Assembly: GCA_029747585.1 (NCBI GenBank)
Contig: JAPEVF010000037.1
Location: 62,001 to 126,000, forward strand
Source: Pleurotus djamor
Taxonomy: Eukaryota > Basidiomycota > Agaricomycetes > Agaricales > Pleurotaceae
DNA length: 64,000 bases
Direction: 5' to 3'
The position numbers were made by a program, and so were the translations under genes. Under the pieces are notes generated by a model. It searched no databases and was not told the origin of the DNA. It was given only the letters and a program-made list of their open reading frames with translations. This document shows, piece by piece, positions 12,327 through 22,557 of this stretch (within the stretch, counting starts at the first letter, position 1; the number at the start of each line of letters is the position of its first letter).

Positions 12327-14122
12327 CTATAATATGTATATGTACCAAGCACTTCGATCGCCCAGATCCCTTGGTTCCTCCTCCTTTGTAGATACTGCAC
12401 GGAACGAAGCTTTCTTTTTGTTCATATAATAGAGGTACACCATATTCGCGATGGCCGATGTACCCAGTCCGATGGAGCACACAAGCAACACGATTGACGC
12501 GGTGGTGTAACGAGGTGGAGCGGAGAGGGATCCTAAGAGCCAGGTGGATAGGATACCCCCTGCGTTGTTGGTCATGCAGACCGCCGCAACCGCAGTTGCG
12601 CGTCGAGTGTGGGGGGAAGTGTTATTTGCCACCCAAGAAGTCATTGCGGGAGCAAGAGTGTTGATACCCGTGATTGTGAGGAATAGGCTCCCGTATTGCA
12701 CGCCAACTTGGTGGGAACCTGAAGGAAACAGTGGTCAACAGGGGTGTAGGAGTGTAGTCAGGAGGAGGAGTATTGAGCCTACCGAGAAACATAGCAAACC
12801 CTACCACAGAGCAGCTCGCGGAGAAGATGAAGATCACGCCACGACATTGGTATTTGTCGGCGATGTATGAACCGATGTTGGTGACTGTAAACGTATTTGT
12901 GAATAAACAACTTGTATGGATAAATAGAGCAAGGTCGGGGACTTAAAGCACTTACCGACGAAGGCCACTACGTACGGCGGTACGGACATCAGCTGGGCTT
13001 TATTGGCTTTGAAACCGAGACCTTGTACGATTGAAGGAGTGAAGCTACGGCGAGCATTGTTAGGCATCGAGTTGCACCGGTCAGGCCGGGTTGACAAAAC
13101 TTACTAGNCTGAGTGAATAGAGGATAATCCCTGCAGAAGACGCAGAAAATGGTTAGAGAAGATGTATACATAATGTGGTTTGGGAGTTCGCTCACCATTG
13201 AACAGGGCTCCAATCGTGAGGAACCATACGTGAGGTAGCTTGAACGCCCTCACCACTTCCAACCAACTAAAAGAGTCCAGTCCTGCGTCCTTACTCACGG
13301 CACCATCGTCGCGCAGACATCGGGCGATGTGCGTCTTTTCGTCCTCATTGAGCAGCCGACAATGCTCAGGCGATCGAGGGATCAGCAAAAACGAGAGGAA
13401 TCCGAAGGCAACCGTGAAAAGGCCTTCAAGGATGAAAATCCATGACCAGCCTGGCCTTCCACTGATGCCATCCATTTCCATTATTCCAGCGGCGAGGAGA
13501 CCGCTGAATGCACCAGCCAGGGCTGATGCTGAGAAAATAACCGATAGGCTGACAAAAGGTAGTCACTGGCATTGCTCCGTTGATGCAATCGGTCCGGTTA
13601 CCTACCGTTGTTGGAGCCGTGCGCGTGGATAAAAGTATGATAGATAGAGTATGATTGCAGGAAGAAGGCCGCCTACGTAGAACAAAAATAAATGACTTTT
13701 CTGGATCAGATGATTGTGATTATGTACTCCATACCTTCGAACAGGCCAAGAAAGAAGCGACAAACAAGAAGTCCGGTGTAATCACGAACAAAGCCTAGAA
13801 AAGATGTGGTATCAGATCGAGAGCCACGCCTTATTGGGTCAAGACTCAAGGAGAGACAAACCTTGCAAGGTCGTGACAAGCCCCCAAAGCGTCAAGAGCA
13901 TCGGTAACAGGATGTTTGGCCCCATAGCCTTGACGAACAATGGGTGTCACCGACATCCGGTGTAAGTGCAACAAATTGAAGATGAAAAGCCCACCTTAAG
14001 CAGCAGGGTTACTGGTAGTTCAGCTAGGACATATGGGCTTAAAGCGATTGATCAAACTCGTGTGTGAGTATCAGGTGGGGCAGAGATACTTACACAAAGG
14101 TCACGGAGAGTGCGATGCTGTA
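12327..14122 (-). pseudogene. MFS transporter (anion:cation symporter, Dal5/allantoate-permease type), 5'-truncated
   Basis: Ten exons on the minus strand (14094-14122, 13995-14037, 13862-13928, 13735-13794, 13606-13672, 13196-13548, 13105-13130, 12956-13044, 12783-12884, 12327-12718) close in phase over 408 aa. Motifs fit the fungal allantoate/nicotinate-permease branch: YSIALSVTFVPYVLAELP, LWGLVTTLQG, GLLVCRFFLGLFEGGLLP, YLSYFYPRARLQQR, GRPGWSWIFILEG and the C-terminal SWVANNTSPHTRRA block. Family members usually have about 90 more N-terminal residues, including TM1 and a start Met. Here the first visible exon begins at a clear acceptor (CTATCTCTAG) at 14123, but upstream sequence is a kinase gene fragment in the opposite direction, so no start exon remains nearby. 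An N at 13108 must be dropped for phase. Either a genuine rearrangement has inactivated the gene or the contig is misjoined. Confidence 0.8.
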
Positions 14123-14156
14123 CTAGAGATAGTCCAACACCAAATTAGTCGTTGGC

Positions 14157-14695
14157 AGATCCGTACGCGAAGACCTGTCAAGTATTACCTTGCAGACTTC
14201 GGCTTGTCTCGCAAGTATCGTCCTGAAGACCTCCCGCCTCTCGAGGATATTATCATTGGCGGCGACAGGACTGTTCCCGAATTTCAAGACTTATATGTCT
14301 GCGATCCCTTTCCAACAGACGTCTACACTTTGGGTAACCTCATTCGGAAGTACTACACCGAGGTGCGCTATCTCTCCACATTGGATTCATCCCGTTAGTT
14401 TTATTCGTTTTTCAGGGGTCGGAATATACCAGCCGTAAGGAAGGGTTTGAATTCATGAAACCTCTTGTGGCGGCTATGACACAAGAAGAGCCGTCGAAGC
14501 GTCCAACTATCAATGAAGTTGTCAGGCGCTTCGATGAGATTCGTCTTGGCTTGAGCTCATGGAAGCTCCGTTCGCGCATCATAAAGGACCGTGACTCGTA
14601 CACCATGGGGTTCATTCGCGCGATCGGCCATTGGAAAAGACGGATAGTCTTTATGATCAAACAGANCCCCCCCGGTGCCTACTCCACCGCCGTAA
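14157..14695 (+). pseudogene. protein kinase-like gene fragment (C-lobe only)
   Basis: Two exons (about 14157-14362 and 14416-14695) encode the C-terminal half of a basidiomycete-specific kinase-like family. RRPVKYYLADFGLS holds the DFG motif, then GGDRTVPEFQDL, CDPFPTDVYTLGNLI, GFEFMKPLVAAM, PSKRPTINEVVRRF and a tail WKLRSRI...HWKRR ending in a Pro/Thr run. The N-lobe, glycine loop, catalytic Lys and HRD loop are absent: upstream of about 14157 the DNA belongs to the MFS gene on the other strand. Dropping the N at 14666 gives a Pro-rich end and a TAA at 14693-14695, as expected for the family. Without upstream exons it cannot encode an active kinase. Confidence 0.75.
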
Positions 14696-15273
14696 CCCAC
14701 CTTTCTGTGAATGCAATAGAAGCGCTTTATGTATGTGTTTGTAAATTTATTGGTTGCGACTACACACGCGCTTGGCCCGCATTTCTCTTATCGTACTCGG
14801 AGTAGGAGCTTCCTCAGGGTTCCTCCTTGTTGGTTGGATATCATGTGTGTCTTTGACGTTGACTCGTGCTAATTATATAATATTATGCTCACAATACGGC
14901 ATAGATGCCTTGAGCGTTCACAAATCGACCGTCGTTCAGTGGAATATCTGCTGCGCTCAGTATCAATAAGCACTCGCCTTGATGGAGCCCTCACGTATAA
15001 GAGGACGCCTTTTAGGTCGCTTTCAACTCACCAGCGCATCGAACTGCCCTGCAAGCACTGTAAAAAGAACCTCTAAGCGCAAGGGCCTCTAAGGACACCA
15101 AGTACTTACGCGCAAATATAATGCCACCTTTGCCACAACCCTCATCCGACTCGTGGAGCTCCGCAGCGTCGACGTGCGACATGCGTCACCTCCCTCGTCA
15201 TCCAAGCTATGACATCTCTGATGGCGAAACATACTCCAGACTTATAATCTCAGTCCCTCATAAGACGCTTCTC
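14696..15273. other. intergenic region
   Basis: No gene recognised. The frame reaching back to 15121 is continuous with the SDR start, but without recognisable content, so this is treated as SDR promoter and leader. Confidence 0.4.
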
Positions 15274-16605
15274 ATGGCACTCAGACTTTCTGCTCGTCTC
15301 CTCACCACCAAATTCCTGTATCCCAGAAACGCCATGTCGACATCCAATACCAAGCAAATGCGCAAAGAGGCCGATATCATCACTGCGTATGATGTATGTA
15401 TATGCTGCAGATTTCGTGGAATCGCAAGACTTACCTATTTTCCTTATGCTCGTTGCCCGGGCGGGTAACAGCCTCATTCGTTCATCGAGAAATTCAACCA
15501 GGAAGCCCCNGGGCTCTGATGAGGAAATGAAACCTCTTGCGGAGCATACTAAAGTTGAAAGATGGGACGAAAATGGAAAGCCATACCTTTGGGAATACCG
15601 GTACTTACTCGGTGTCAATGTCCTTTGCTATACGCATCTGGCTCACGGTGATATATGCACAGGGGCTCTGGCAAACTGGAAGGCAAGAAAGCGATCATCA
15701 CTGGTGGCGATTCCGGCATTGGTCGTGCCGTGGCTGCATTCTTTGCTCGTGAAGGCGCGGATGTCACTATCCACTACCTTAAAGACGAACAGAAAGAGTA
15801 CTTGTCCTTCTTATTCTCCCTCCAAAAGCCAATATCCTTACCTTCTTCGTAGCGCCGAAGAAACCGCTCGCATCATCAAAGAAGCCGACCGTCAGGTCCT
15901 CTTGGTACCAGCAGACTTTACCGATCCGAATTCCACCCAAGCCGTCGTTGACGCGCATGTCAAGAAATTCGGCCGCGTCGATATTCTCGTCAATAACGCC
16001 AGTTTCCAGATTATGAACCCGGACATTGCGGACTTGCCTGTCGACCAAGTCCAAAGCATCTTCAACCGAAACATCGTCAGCATGATCGCAATGGCAAAAT
16101 TCGCTGTTCCCCATATGAAGAGAGGCGCCGCCATTGTGAATACCACTTCAGTCACGGTATGATTGTCACGTCTAGAAGCATAAATGCCCTTCTCTGATTA
16201 ACTCTTCTTCGCAGGCCTTCGCTGGGTCTCCCGCGTTGATCGATTACTCTTCCACGAAAGGAGCTATCGTCGCATTCACCCGCTCCCTCGCGAAGCAACT
16301 CGCACCAAAAGGTATCCGTGTCAACGCTGTCGCTCCAGGCCCTATCTACACGCCCCTCCAACCTGCTTCAAGACCGGAAGAACAGATGGAAGGGTGGGAA
16401 CTTGGCCGCCTACCTCTATACGGTCGTCCAGGACAGCCTGCCGAATTGGGTGGAGCCTTCGTCTTTTTAGCCGGCCCAGATGGGTGAGTTCTGCTTGCAT
16501 TTTTGTATCATCTAAACGAGGCGCAATCACTGATTTTTGCGGTAAAGGAATTTCGTTACTGGGCAGACTCTTCACGTTAACGGCGGTCAGTGGACTGGGT
16601 CGTAA
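15274..16605 (+). CDS. short-chain dehydrogenase/reductase, glucose/ribitol-dehydrogenase-like
   Basis: NAD(P)-dependent oxidoreductase of the extended bacterial YhdF/glucose-and-ribitol-dehydrogenase-like group; substrate unknown. Exons 15274-15393, 15472-15600, 15663-15797, 15853-16156, 16215-16483 and 16548-16605 give 337 aa. The Rossmann motif is T-G-G-D-S-G-I-G (exon 3), followed by the NNAS motif (DILVNNAS), and the active-site Tyr-x3-Lys in DYSSTKGA (exon 5). The family-specific leader [14 protein letters not shown] and the end [11 protein letters not shown] are present. The N at 15510 must be removed for PGSDEEM to be in frame. The first about 20 residues ([20 protein letters not shown]) are basic and hydroxylated, and could be a mitochondrial leader ahead of a second Met (MSTSNTK); start choice is therefore uncertain. 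Confidence 0.88.
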
Positions 16606-17035
16606 GTTGGTGTCACGACGAATGAAAAGAATGACAATTGCAGTAGCCTTGCCACCGTGTGTCGAAATAATCAAACCCCGTTTGGTTTGTCAGACTTCAA
16701 TCTTGCGATGACCCGAACAGTTGGGCGAAGTCCTTTGGCCATACCCCCACAAACGTCGTATCGAACCATTACTTCCTGTGCCCTCGTGAGCGAACCAGTT
16801 ATAACAATGTGCTCGCGAGCCATTGGGAGTATTGACGACGCAAGGATACACGCTGCTATCGAGAAGGACTTCACTGATACGAGAACATGCATAGGACTTT
16901 CAAAAACTATCGAAGGGGCGACAAATGGGCGGTTGAGGCCGTTCTGGAACGCAAATAGTGAGCATCTCGTATTTTGGGGTGTATGGCATTTTCTCTAACC
17001 TTTCGTTCAAGGCCTACGAACACGTACGCGTCCGT
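16606..17035. other. convergent intergenic spacer
   Basis: Lies between the SDR end (+) and the small secreted protein end (-). An unbroken plus-strand frame (16657-16998) has no recognisable features and no splice partners. Confidence 0.4.
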
Positions 17036-17325
17036 TTAAAAGTGTAGACCGATGTCTATGCAAGTCTGACAGAGTTTATATGAGCGGTGACGATTACAAA
17101 AGCGACAGGGAGAACGCGACGGACTCCACCAGCAGACGCGTTGATGCAAACCAAGGGCCTGCAGCAGGATATGAATGTGGGGTTACCACATTTACCGACG
17201 GAACAGCTTTGACGTTTGGACACCGCTTCCAAGCTAGTCTCGACGCTGGTAGATCCATCTGTAGCAGGGAGACCCTGCACAGCGGTGAGGGCGACGAAGA
17301 AGAGGAGGGTGGAGATGAATTGCAT
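17036..17325 (-). CDS. small secreted cysteine-rich protein, cystine-knot spacing
   Basis: Exon 1 (17125-17325) starts with a clear signal peptide (about residues 1-18, ending AVQG), then a short propeptide ending in a Lys-Arg Kex2-type site, then QSCSVGKCGNPTFISCC. A 59-nt intron (17066-17124, donor GTCCGT, acceptor GTCAG) joins it to a 30-nt exon 17036-17065, giving a 76-aa precursor. The mature part then has six Cys in the order C-x4-C-x7-CC-x4-C-x8-C, the spacing class of knottin folds. Without the intron the frame continues to 17056 and lacks the sixth Cys, so I prefer the spliced form, though the donor is weak. A TATAAAA element lies about 80 bp upstream (17403-17410). Function unknown; could be an effector-like or structural secreted peptide. 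Confidence 0.6.
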
Positions 17326-17402
17326 TGTTTTTGGCAAGGATTTGGTAGGTCCTACAGTTGCGTTGGTGAAACTGTGCTGAACCATGAATGCATGAATCGT
17401 CT

Positions 17403-17410
17403 AGCTTTTA
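17403..17410 (-). promoter_or_regulatory. TATA box of the small secreted protein gene
   Basis: TATAAAA on the minus strand about 80 bp before the ATG at 17325, a usual distance for a highly expressed secreted-protein gene. Confidence 0.45.
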
Positions 17411-17890
17411 TATCGTTGGGTTGAGCTCACGACCTTCCTAAAAGCCCGTCCAGAGCGCGCCGTGCCTTCGCGGCATGCTAACTTGGTGACCTGAACACAT
17501 GAAATATGCTTCTTCCATCAATACAAAGAGACGGGAGAACGACTGTCGTGCCTGGAGAATAGATACTCCAGAGACATTTGGTGGGTAAAAGACTGCAGGC
17601 CTTATGATGAAGTCAAGATCCGTTGGAAGACTGTGTCAAACGCTTAAGCTACAAGGCACATCATACACTCCGGAGAGCCTGGTTTTATGAACTATGGAAG
17701 CAAGCACTTCAGACGTGTATGGAAAAGCGTACGGGCAACGAGTCAATGTCCGAGGGTGTTCCATTTTAACTTGAAATAGATGGAAAAGATGTGGGAAATA
17801 CGTATACTGATCTGAAGCTCTGAACTTGGCCGAGCTGCCTTAAGCCCAGGCAGCGCATTCATGGCGTTCATTGATGCGAGGAAATCCAGA
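17411..17890. other. intergenic region
   Basis: Between the small secreted protein promoter and the BTB gene's last exon. No supportable gene seen. Confidence 0.4.
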
Positions 17891-19096
17891 CTAAATGGTC
17901 CGCTTCATGACGGACCAAGATATAAAACTTTTCGCGGCAACACTGTGATCTGCATACCTCAACATTGGCCCATTGGACCACCACGTTTCGTATTCTTTCC
18001 TTGATCATTCCTTGGCATTGTTCACAGGTAAGAGTCACTTGGAAAGATCTCAAAGCTGATTCCATTGTTGAAGTTGTTACATCTATAGTAATGACCAAAG
18101 AATACATTACCCCGAGTATGCTATTAGTGGTATTTTCACTGGGAGTGGGTGCGCAAATGTAAGCACCTGGCCTCGCGTCCCAGGCAAAAGATGCGGTAGC
18201 CAGTGCCCAGGCGCGAGTGACTTTTTGTTGATCTACGAAACTACATTTCGGAGAAGCGGGATGGAGGTGAGGGGCAGGGAGTAAGATTTGTTTCAACGAA
18301 TGAGCGCGATTGTGATGGAGGAGGAATAGGCGTTTGAGGTATGATGATCCCATTTTGACAGCAACATCATCAGATATTGATGATAGATCGAAGCTTAATA
18401 GATGGGACGACGCGGCGACAGCGAGGGATTCCAGGTTATNGGGCTGCTGCGAGGGTATAGATGTCCAGTNGCCAAANGGGGGGCAAGTGAGAGAAGAAGA
18501 GCGTAGAGCGGCTTGGAGGGGGAAATACATGAATTGACGTCCACGCCATAGAATGAAAGCCGGTTTACCGCCATCTCTAGGACATTGAAAGACGGAGAAT
18601 AGCGTGTGCAAGGCAACTCATATATCGCATGAAGGATAATGTTTAGCACGGGAGCGGTGTCGGAGACGTTTATGATCGGTAAATCCGTCATTGGATCACT
18701 AATTGCGGGAAGTAGTGCGAGGAAATTGCTATCCGACGTATTGCAGAGCACGCTGCGATGCACGTAGAAGGAGACGGCATCAGATGTTAACATGATGATA
18801 TCTGCAGGTTGGGAATTAATGTGCGCGTCTTGGAAGAAGGTGGTCGAGATGGAAACAACGGTATTCTTGTCTTCGTACTCGGGTGAGAGGCCGGAATGGG
18901 ATTTCTGAAGGCATGTATGAAGGGACTTGATGAGCCAGTGTTCGTCACATTTCAGTCGAAAGACACTCACGGGAGGCGTCATGAGCTGGGACGCTTCTGC
19001 GCCGGGTAGATACGGAGATGCAGGACAAAGAGTAAGGTCGTACACCTGGTCGAAGACATCGTATAGGTTCAGGCCGAAGTCCTCTGAATCAAACAT
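17891..19096 (-). CDS. BTB/POZ-domain protein (basidiomycete expanded family)
   Basis: Exons 18971-19096, 18167-18904, 17958-18082 and a 12-nt last exon 17891-17902 (R-T-I-stop) give 332 aa. BTB core: PADIIMLTSDAVSFYVHRSVLC, where family members read [A/S]DIxLxSSDxVxFxVHKxIL. It is followed by the helical region ending LESLAVAASSHLLSF and MGSSYLKRLFLLH, and a C-terminal Cys pair (CEQCQ). The family usually serves as an adaptor or dimerisation module and is strongly amplified in agarics; partner unknown. Three Ns (18440, 18470, 18477) fall in exon 2. Keeping 18477 as a base and dropping the other two gives exact phase closure with the downstream intron. The terminal microexon matches the R-T-I end common in relatives. 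Confidence 0.78.
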
Positions 19097-19133
19097 GGCT
19101 TGGCTCGAGGGGGCAGAGGAATGAAACGGTTCG

Positions 19134-19156
19134 ACGCGTCGACGCGTCTTATATAG
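19134..19156 (-). promoter_or_regulatory. TATA box and paired ACGCGT palindrome before the BTB gene
   Basis: Reading toward the BTB start, TATATAAG (about 19148-19156) is followed by a perfect 14-bp palindrome with two overlapping ACGCGT cores (19134-19147), about 40 bp before the ATG. ACGCGT is the MluI cell-cycle box of yeast; its meaning here is an inference. Confidence 0.4.
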
Positions 19157-19611
19157 GTTTCCGCCATAGAAATGACATATCGGTGACGTAGTGTCTTGGA
19201 TGGAGTTTATTTTAGAACAGATAATCCAGGCGTGAGCCGTTGGAAGAAGCCCCTGGGAGAAACTTTTTACCAGTCCTTTTTGCGAAATGTTGAGTCATCG
19301 CAGTCATCGTAGTGATTGCCTGTTAGCAGCAATCTGGAACGACGGTACGATATAAGTAGACAGGTTTAATCAGTTTACTTTGGGGACGAAGGTAGGCAGA
19401 AAAACTAAAAGCGATACGACGCCACCATGGGATCCGCCGAGCGATGAGGTCACTCTTATTTGTCTCCGACTTTCGAAAAAGGGATCCAATGCATCAGGAA
19501 ATATATTTCAACCAAAGGGCTGCGCAGAACCACAGAACTTTCCCGGTTTACTCTGAAAATGCATGTGTAACCCCAACAACTCAGGTGCTTTACGCCTCAA
19601 TCCTCCCGAGC
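19157..19611. other. intergenic region
   Basis: Upstream of the BTB promoter and downstream of the Lys/Pro/Ala-rich protein gene. The long plus-strand frame crossing 19444-19986 is antisense to that gene and is not credited. Confidence 0.4.
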
Positions 19612-19935
19612 TCAGGCATCGGGGGCAGGCTCCTCAGCAACTGGCGCTTCTCCACTGCCGGTGAGAGCATCAATGCCGGCTTGAGTGAGGGTGGAGGTAA
19701 CGCCAGAAGCTGCCTGACCAGCAATATCCACCAATCCAGACCCAATCTTCGAACCGATAGAAGATCCCTTGCTGGTTGGCTTGGTGGCTGGTTTCTTAGG
19801 AGCCGGCTTCTTGGCAGGTGCTTTGGCGGGCTTCTTCGCGAGGTCGAAGACATCCTGCTCATCGACAGTATCCTCGATGGGGCGAGCAAGGACGAAGACG
19901 GCGGCGAAGACAAGGACGAGGAAGGAGGAACGCAT
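19612..19935 (-). CDS. secreted Lys/Pro/Ala-rich small protein
   Basis: Single-exon frame of 107 aa. An N-terminal signal peptide (about residues 1-17, FLVLVFAAVFVLA) is followed by a short acidic segment, a low-complexity run of AKKPAKAPAKKP-like repeats, then a Ser/Gly/Ala/Thr-rich region and an acidic tail. No cysteines and no known domain. This composition resembles small secreted or cell-wall-associated proteins of basidiomycetes, but function cannot be inferred. The 5' flank contains TATA-like stretches near 20050, and an untranslated first exon is possible. Confidence 0.65.
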   Translation of the reverse strand: MRSSFLVLVFAAVFVLARPIEDTVDEQDVFDLAKKPAKAPAKKPAPKKPATKPTSKGSSIGSKIGSGLVDIAGQAASGVTSTLTQAGIDALTGSGEAPVAEEPAPDA

Positions 19936-22557
19936 GATGAACTTGTGCCTATATTAAATTTCAGGGGGTTAGTCAGGAGACGATGAGTTCGAATAGGAAA
20001 GGAGCAGACGTTGAAAGCAAACTTGAAAGCCTAGAAGGTAAACAACGAAGTATATAAGTAACGGTTCAATCGAAGGAGGAAGACTCGAGGAGTGACTCAC
20101 TGAGAAGCTGAGGAGTTGTGCTGACGATACAGGGTGTTGCACGCATCCCTTTTATACCAATTGTTTGGTTGCTTGTAAGTTGTCGAGAAAGTGATAGGCT
20201 ACGGACTACTGTTAGAGGTCCTAGAGACGTGGTATGGTCGTCGTACAGTGAGCCATCCCGTCAAAACATCGCTTCGTCTTGGACTTATGTCGAACTTGCG
20301 GTCGACAGGGCGAATGACCTTGACCGTTGTAGGGAAACATGGCCTAAGCAGTGGCTGCGATGGTAAGACATTGTGAGAGAAGTCTTCCAGCGAGAATAGT
20401 ACTGTTCAACACGTATGCTGTTGAGAAGATGTCGTCCTAGCCAGAACCAGAATTCGAAGGTGTATCTCCCATGCAGGTGCCAAAGATAATCACATTCGAG
20501 GTGTAAGCCCAATTAAGGGCTCTTCTACCTGCCGCTGGATTTGACTGCATGAATGGCAACTCGACCACAAACAACCATACGTACTCTATGAGCATGCGGC
20601 AGATTTTCCAGGCTACATCGGTTTGCATAGGTTCAAGAGGCGTTGCTTCAGAAGATAGTGTGGGCTCACTCTGTGGGGTGGGCTTATTTACGCTTCCACT
20701 GCCGACGTCGACCTTGTCGCATCGATAAGGCGTCGCATTTACGTCTTCAGGCTTCGTTGGCGCCGACTTGTGGTTCAGCGACAGGGCCGGTACCTACACT
20801 GAGGCGTTGTATGAGTCTGTGATCATGACAGGTGAATAATTTCGGGGAAAATGACTCACCGGTTGATCTCTACGAGGTCGTCCAGCCCGGATGACTCGTA
20901 CTGGGCTTCGATTGAGCCCAAGGTCAGCCTACTAACTGGAGACCATTGACTCGACGAAAGTCACTTGTGGCCCTGTGGGAGCTGCGACTCGGATGTTTGA
21001 GCCAATTGGAGAACAAATATTGATCTATTTGAGTTCTCCTGGCAGGCTATGATGCCACGATGACTGCCTGGAGATGCATAAAAGGGTCAGCAATTACGTC
21101 TTGGTGAAGCCGGGAAGCGCAGTATCACAACTTGCGCCCACGATAAAAGCAACTGCTCTAACTGAATTTCATAGCGCCTATATTTCCTCCTCTTTCACCA
21201 TCCCAACCAACATTCCTCGGATCTACCGCCTCATGCGATACCTGACGACGGGCTATTCAACGAAACCTATCCGTAGCCTCTGCGCTTTCCTATTTCCTAT
21301 TGTTTCTCCATTTCACAGAGGCCCTTGGATGCGCACCATGGGGCGAGCCGCTATTGTCCAGGAAAGGAGAACAAAGGGCGACTCACCGACATTCATCGAC
21401 TTCACAATGCAGATCCCTGAGGACGAGGCGCAAGGTCATGTCAAAAATCGACTTGTTTGCATATTGCGGATTGCCATATCCGGAGAACAATGGACAAGAC
21501 CGGGGTTCGGGTCATCTTAAAATGGACAGCCTCAGACATGGAGGCATATAAATTCCCTGGGACTGCGAAGGAGACCATTGGGAGACCACCGTTCATTCGT
21601 TCGTTCTACTCCTTCATGAACATCGTGAAGAAATCAGGCAGGACTCCCAAGGTTCGTGGAATGAAGTTCGAGTCAACTGTTGTGTCCCTTTTTCTGATGC
21701 GCCTTTTTGATGCAGCCTTTACGTACACCCGAATATTCCCAGAATGGATATGCGGTGCGCTCGACGCCACCCTCGTTCGTAGGACGCGTTCTTCGAGCTT
21801 TTCAACTCATGAAGCTAAACTTGTTATCATTCAAGATTGCACCCCGGTGCGTGTATATTTTCTCATCCTGGAACTCATGGTGCCTAGCATGTAGATCATC
21901 AGCGTCTCAGTCAGGCCCAACTATCCGGATCGACACCTATCTCCAAAATGAAATTTGATCTTGCCTACGTGTACCACTGCACGAAGGCCACATTTCTCCA
22001 ACGACTAGGCCAAATTCGCCGTTCTTACCGGCGCTTTCGTTGGGGACACCTCTACGTTCTTCTCCTCTGGCACCAGTTTCATCGACATGCGGTCTTCGTC
22101 TTCGCCGCCCACAAACACCCTTGCACTAGGTCGTAGGGCACACGCCTGCCTTCTCATGGTTGGTGCACCCCCGGAATAGCCATCACTGCGAGCTCGTTCC
22201 ATATCAGGTAAAATCTGGGTGACTCACCTCTCCGGCATCTGGCACACTCCGCGGCGCCGCCTACAGCTTTACAACTCGAGCACACGCGTACAGCCTCGTT
22301 CCAACAGCCTTGGACTTACCAATCACCTGGGTTTCTGGAAAATCCTAGTCGTTTTGCTGTCCTATTTGTTCGTTCGGATGTTTCACGATGACTGCTAGGC
22401 ATCAAAGGCATTCAATATATAAGACGAGAAATTGGAATAGATATTACAAGATTCGTGGAGAAGCACCTACGGCTCAGCCATACAGCGAAGATAGGAAAAG
22501 ACCAAATGAAACGGGGATAAGAAGGAAACAGAACAACGATAGCAAGAGTGGGCACGG
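19936..22557. other. gene-poor region with short fragments
   Basis: About 2.6 kb with no complete gene I can support. Minus-strand fragments look protein-like but cannot be joined reliably: one at about 20437-20960 (segments GSIEAQYESSGLDDLVEIN and VAWKICRMLIEYVWLFVVEL) and one at about 22227-22290 with C-x2-C-x8-C-x2-C spacing (VCSSCKAVGG...CARC), like the first half of a MYND finger. Plus-strand frames near 21074-21894 are unrecognised. This may be decayed coding DNA. Confidence 0.35.

Noticed and set aside
19444..19986. 180-aa plus-strand frame
   Set aside because: It is antisense to the secreted Lys/Pro/Ala-rich protein, which has a signal peptide and better codon structure.
20437..20960. 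Minus-strand exons of a possible small gene
   Set aside because: Fragments read like protein and some splice sites look usable, but no start, no family and no consistent phase could be established.
22227..22290. MYND-like zinc-finger half (C-x2-C-x8-C-x2-C) on the minus strand
   Set aside because: The second half of the finger and any flanking exons are missing, so it may be chance or a remnant.
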